DNA from: Lysobacterales bacterium
GTDB lineage: Bacteria > Pseudomonadota > Gammaproteobacteria > Xanthomonadales > Xanthomonadaceae
Direction of reading: 5' to 3'
DNA: 7,661 nucleotides
Assembly: GCA_020442545.1 (NCBI GenBank)
Contig: JAGRJX010000112.1
Coordinates: 1 to 7,661 of the forward strand
Shown: piece after piece, positions 7,128-7,661 of the stretch
Position numbering within the stretch: position 1 is the stretch's first letter
Layout of the letters: every line of letters starts with the position of its first letter
Program-made: the position numbers and the translations under genes
The notes under the pieces: generated by a model
The model's input: only the letters and a program-made list of their open reading frames with translations
Database searches by the model: none
Told to the model about the DNA's origin: nothing

Positions 7128-7580
7128 CTACGGACCCTGGATGTTCCCATCCAGCTGGCGCCGCAGGTCGTGCAGCCGATCGCGCAATCCGTGCATCTCG
7201 TCGGGCGGGCATCCCACCGCGTGGTGCACCGAGACTGGCACAGCGCGGGCGCGCCGGCGCAGCGCCCGACCGGCATCGCTGAGTGCGATCCGTACCTGGC
7301 GCTCGTCATCACGATCACGTTGGCGCTGAAGAAGGCCGGCCTGCTCCATCCGCTTCAGCAGCGGCGTCAGGGTCGCCGAATCAAGCAGCAGGCGGGAGCC
7401 AATAGCGGAAACGGTCTGGTCGTCGCGCTCCCAAAGCACCAGCATCACCAGGTACTGCGGATAGGTCAGGCCCAGCGGCGCCAGCAGCGGCTGGTAGGCG
7501 CGGGTCATCGCGTGCGATGCGCTGTAGAGCGCGAAGCACAGCTGCTTGTCGAGGGCGAGCCAGTTGGTGGGCATGCCCAT
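7128..7580 (-). CDS. ohrR: OhrR, MarR-family organic hydroperoxide sensor and repressor
   Basis: OhrR is a dimeric winged-helix repressor that leaves DNA when its N-terminal Cys is oxidised by organic hydroperoxides. The signature LDKQLCFALYS carries the sensing cysteine. TYPQYLVMLVLWE and DSATLTPLLKRMEQAGL (recognition helix) match OhrR closely, and the wing DRDDERQV is intact. With ATG 7580 the protein is 150 residues, and Cys15, Tyr29 and Tyr40 fall at the same numbers as the sensing Cys and its tyrosine partners in Bacillus subtilis OhrR. A second Cys at 124, in VGCPPDE, suggests the two-Cys disulfide type known from Xanthomonas. Alternative starts are GTG 7592 (154 residues), which lies inside the palindromic operator, and ATG 7574. 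None has a Shine-Dalgarno, so the exact start is uncertain and a leaderless message is possible. Autoregulation is likely. Confidence 0.93.
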   Translation of the reverse strand: MGMPTNWLALDKQLCFALYSASHAMTRAYQPLLAPLGLTYPQYLVMLVLWERDDQTVSAIGSRLLLDSATLTPLLKRMEQAGLLQRQRDRDDERQVRIALSDAGRALRRRARAVPVSVHHAVGCPPDEMHGLRDRLHDLRRQLDGNIQGP

Positions 7581-7582
7581 AT

Positions 7583-7611
7583 GATCGCACACGATTGAAT
7601 CGCATGCGATC
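7583..7611 (-). promoter_or_regulatory. Probable OhrR operator: 29-bp near-perfect palindrome
   Basis: The palindrome is centred on 7597. The inner arms CGATT / AATCG (7592-7596, 7598-7602) and outer arms GATCGCA / TGCGATC (7583-7589, 7605-7611) are perfect; only the two pairs between them mismatch, so 12 of 14 pairs match. A second perfect palindrome, ATCGCATGCGAT (7599-7610), is nested in the upstream half. It ends 3 bases before the preferred ohrR ATG. Its size and place fit a dimeric MarR-family repressor blocking its own promoter. No clear -35/-10 pair could be assigned, and it does not match the AT-rich OhrR box of Bacillus. Confidence 0.65.
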
Positions 7612-7661
7612 TAATGACGGCGAATGACCCGGCCGATCAGGAGGTCATGTCCTCCAGCTGC
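7611..7661 (-). other. Window-edge segment: possible 3' end of a minus-strand gene or 5' end of a divergent gene
   Basis: Two readings compete. On the minus strand a frame open to the edge gives AAGGHDLLIGRVIRRH and stops at TAG 7613-7611; GGHDLLIGRV vaguely recalls the HxLxIGxV stretch of flavin-reductase-like proteins. On the plus strand AGGAGG (7639-7644) precedes ATG 7647, which would start a divergent gene (MSSSC), but the 2-base spacer is shorter than usual. The window is too short to decide. Confidence 0.2.

Noticed and set aside
6627..7598. 323-codon plus-strand open frame across ohr and ohrR
   Set aside because: It is antisense to two well-supported genes and their gap, with no family resemblance.
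1..7661. CRISPR array, tRNA, rRNA, insertion sequence or prophage
   Set aside because: No regularly spaced repeats, RNA-gene signatures, transposase or integrase motifs were seen on either strand.

Overview
This is GC-rich bacterial DNA. Gene content and style (sigma-54 activator, secreted PKD-domain metalloprotease, OhrR/Ohr pair, dense same-strand clusters, GTG starts) suggest a proteobacterium, perhaps a gammaproteobacterium of the Xanthomonadales type. That placement is an inference; no rRNA or marker gene is present.

Layout. Positions 1-827 (+) hold the 3' part of a sigma-54-dependent transcriptional activator, entering inside Walker A and ending with a Fis-type helix-turn-helix. Positions 828-1154 are a gene-free stretch between convergent genes, with short repeats but no clear terminator. 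Everything from 1155 to 7580 lies on the minus strand. In transcription order (right to left) it reads: ohrR (MarR-family peroxide sensor), ohr (organic hydroperoxide reductase), an ACAD10/11-type acyl-CoA dehydrogenase, an APH-fold kinase whose GTG start overlaps the dehydrogenase stop codon, and a 1007-residue secreted metalloprotease with two PKD domains and a metzincin-type HExxHxxGxxH site. Gaps are 66, 70, -3 (the GTG start and TGA stop share two bases within GTGA), and 84 bases, so one transcript could cover all five genes.

How the genes may work together. OhrR/Ohr is the classical sensor-reductase pair for organic and lipid hydroperoxides. A 29-bp near-perfect palindrome just before ohrR is the likely OhrR operator. 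The dehydrogenase and kinase look like the two halves of the animal fusion protein ACAD11 and of the bacterial LvaA/LvaC pair. Those enzymes phosphorylate the 4-hydroxyl of a 4-hydroxyacyl-CoA and then eliminate the phosphate, feeding the acyl chain into beta-oxidation. Since 4-hydroxy acids arise from peroxidised lipids, the neighbourhood could be an oxidised-lipid handling module: sense, reduce, then burn the fragments. That functional link is inference. The metalloprotease is the least connected member and may be an independent unit.

The last ~50 bases carry either the end of another minus-strand gene or the start of a divergent one; the window is too short to decide.
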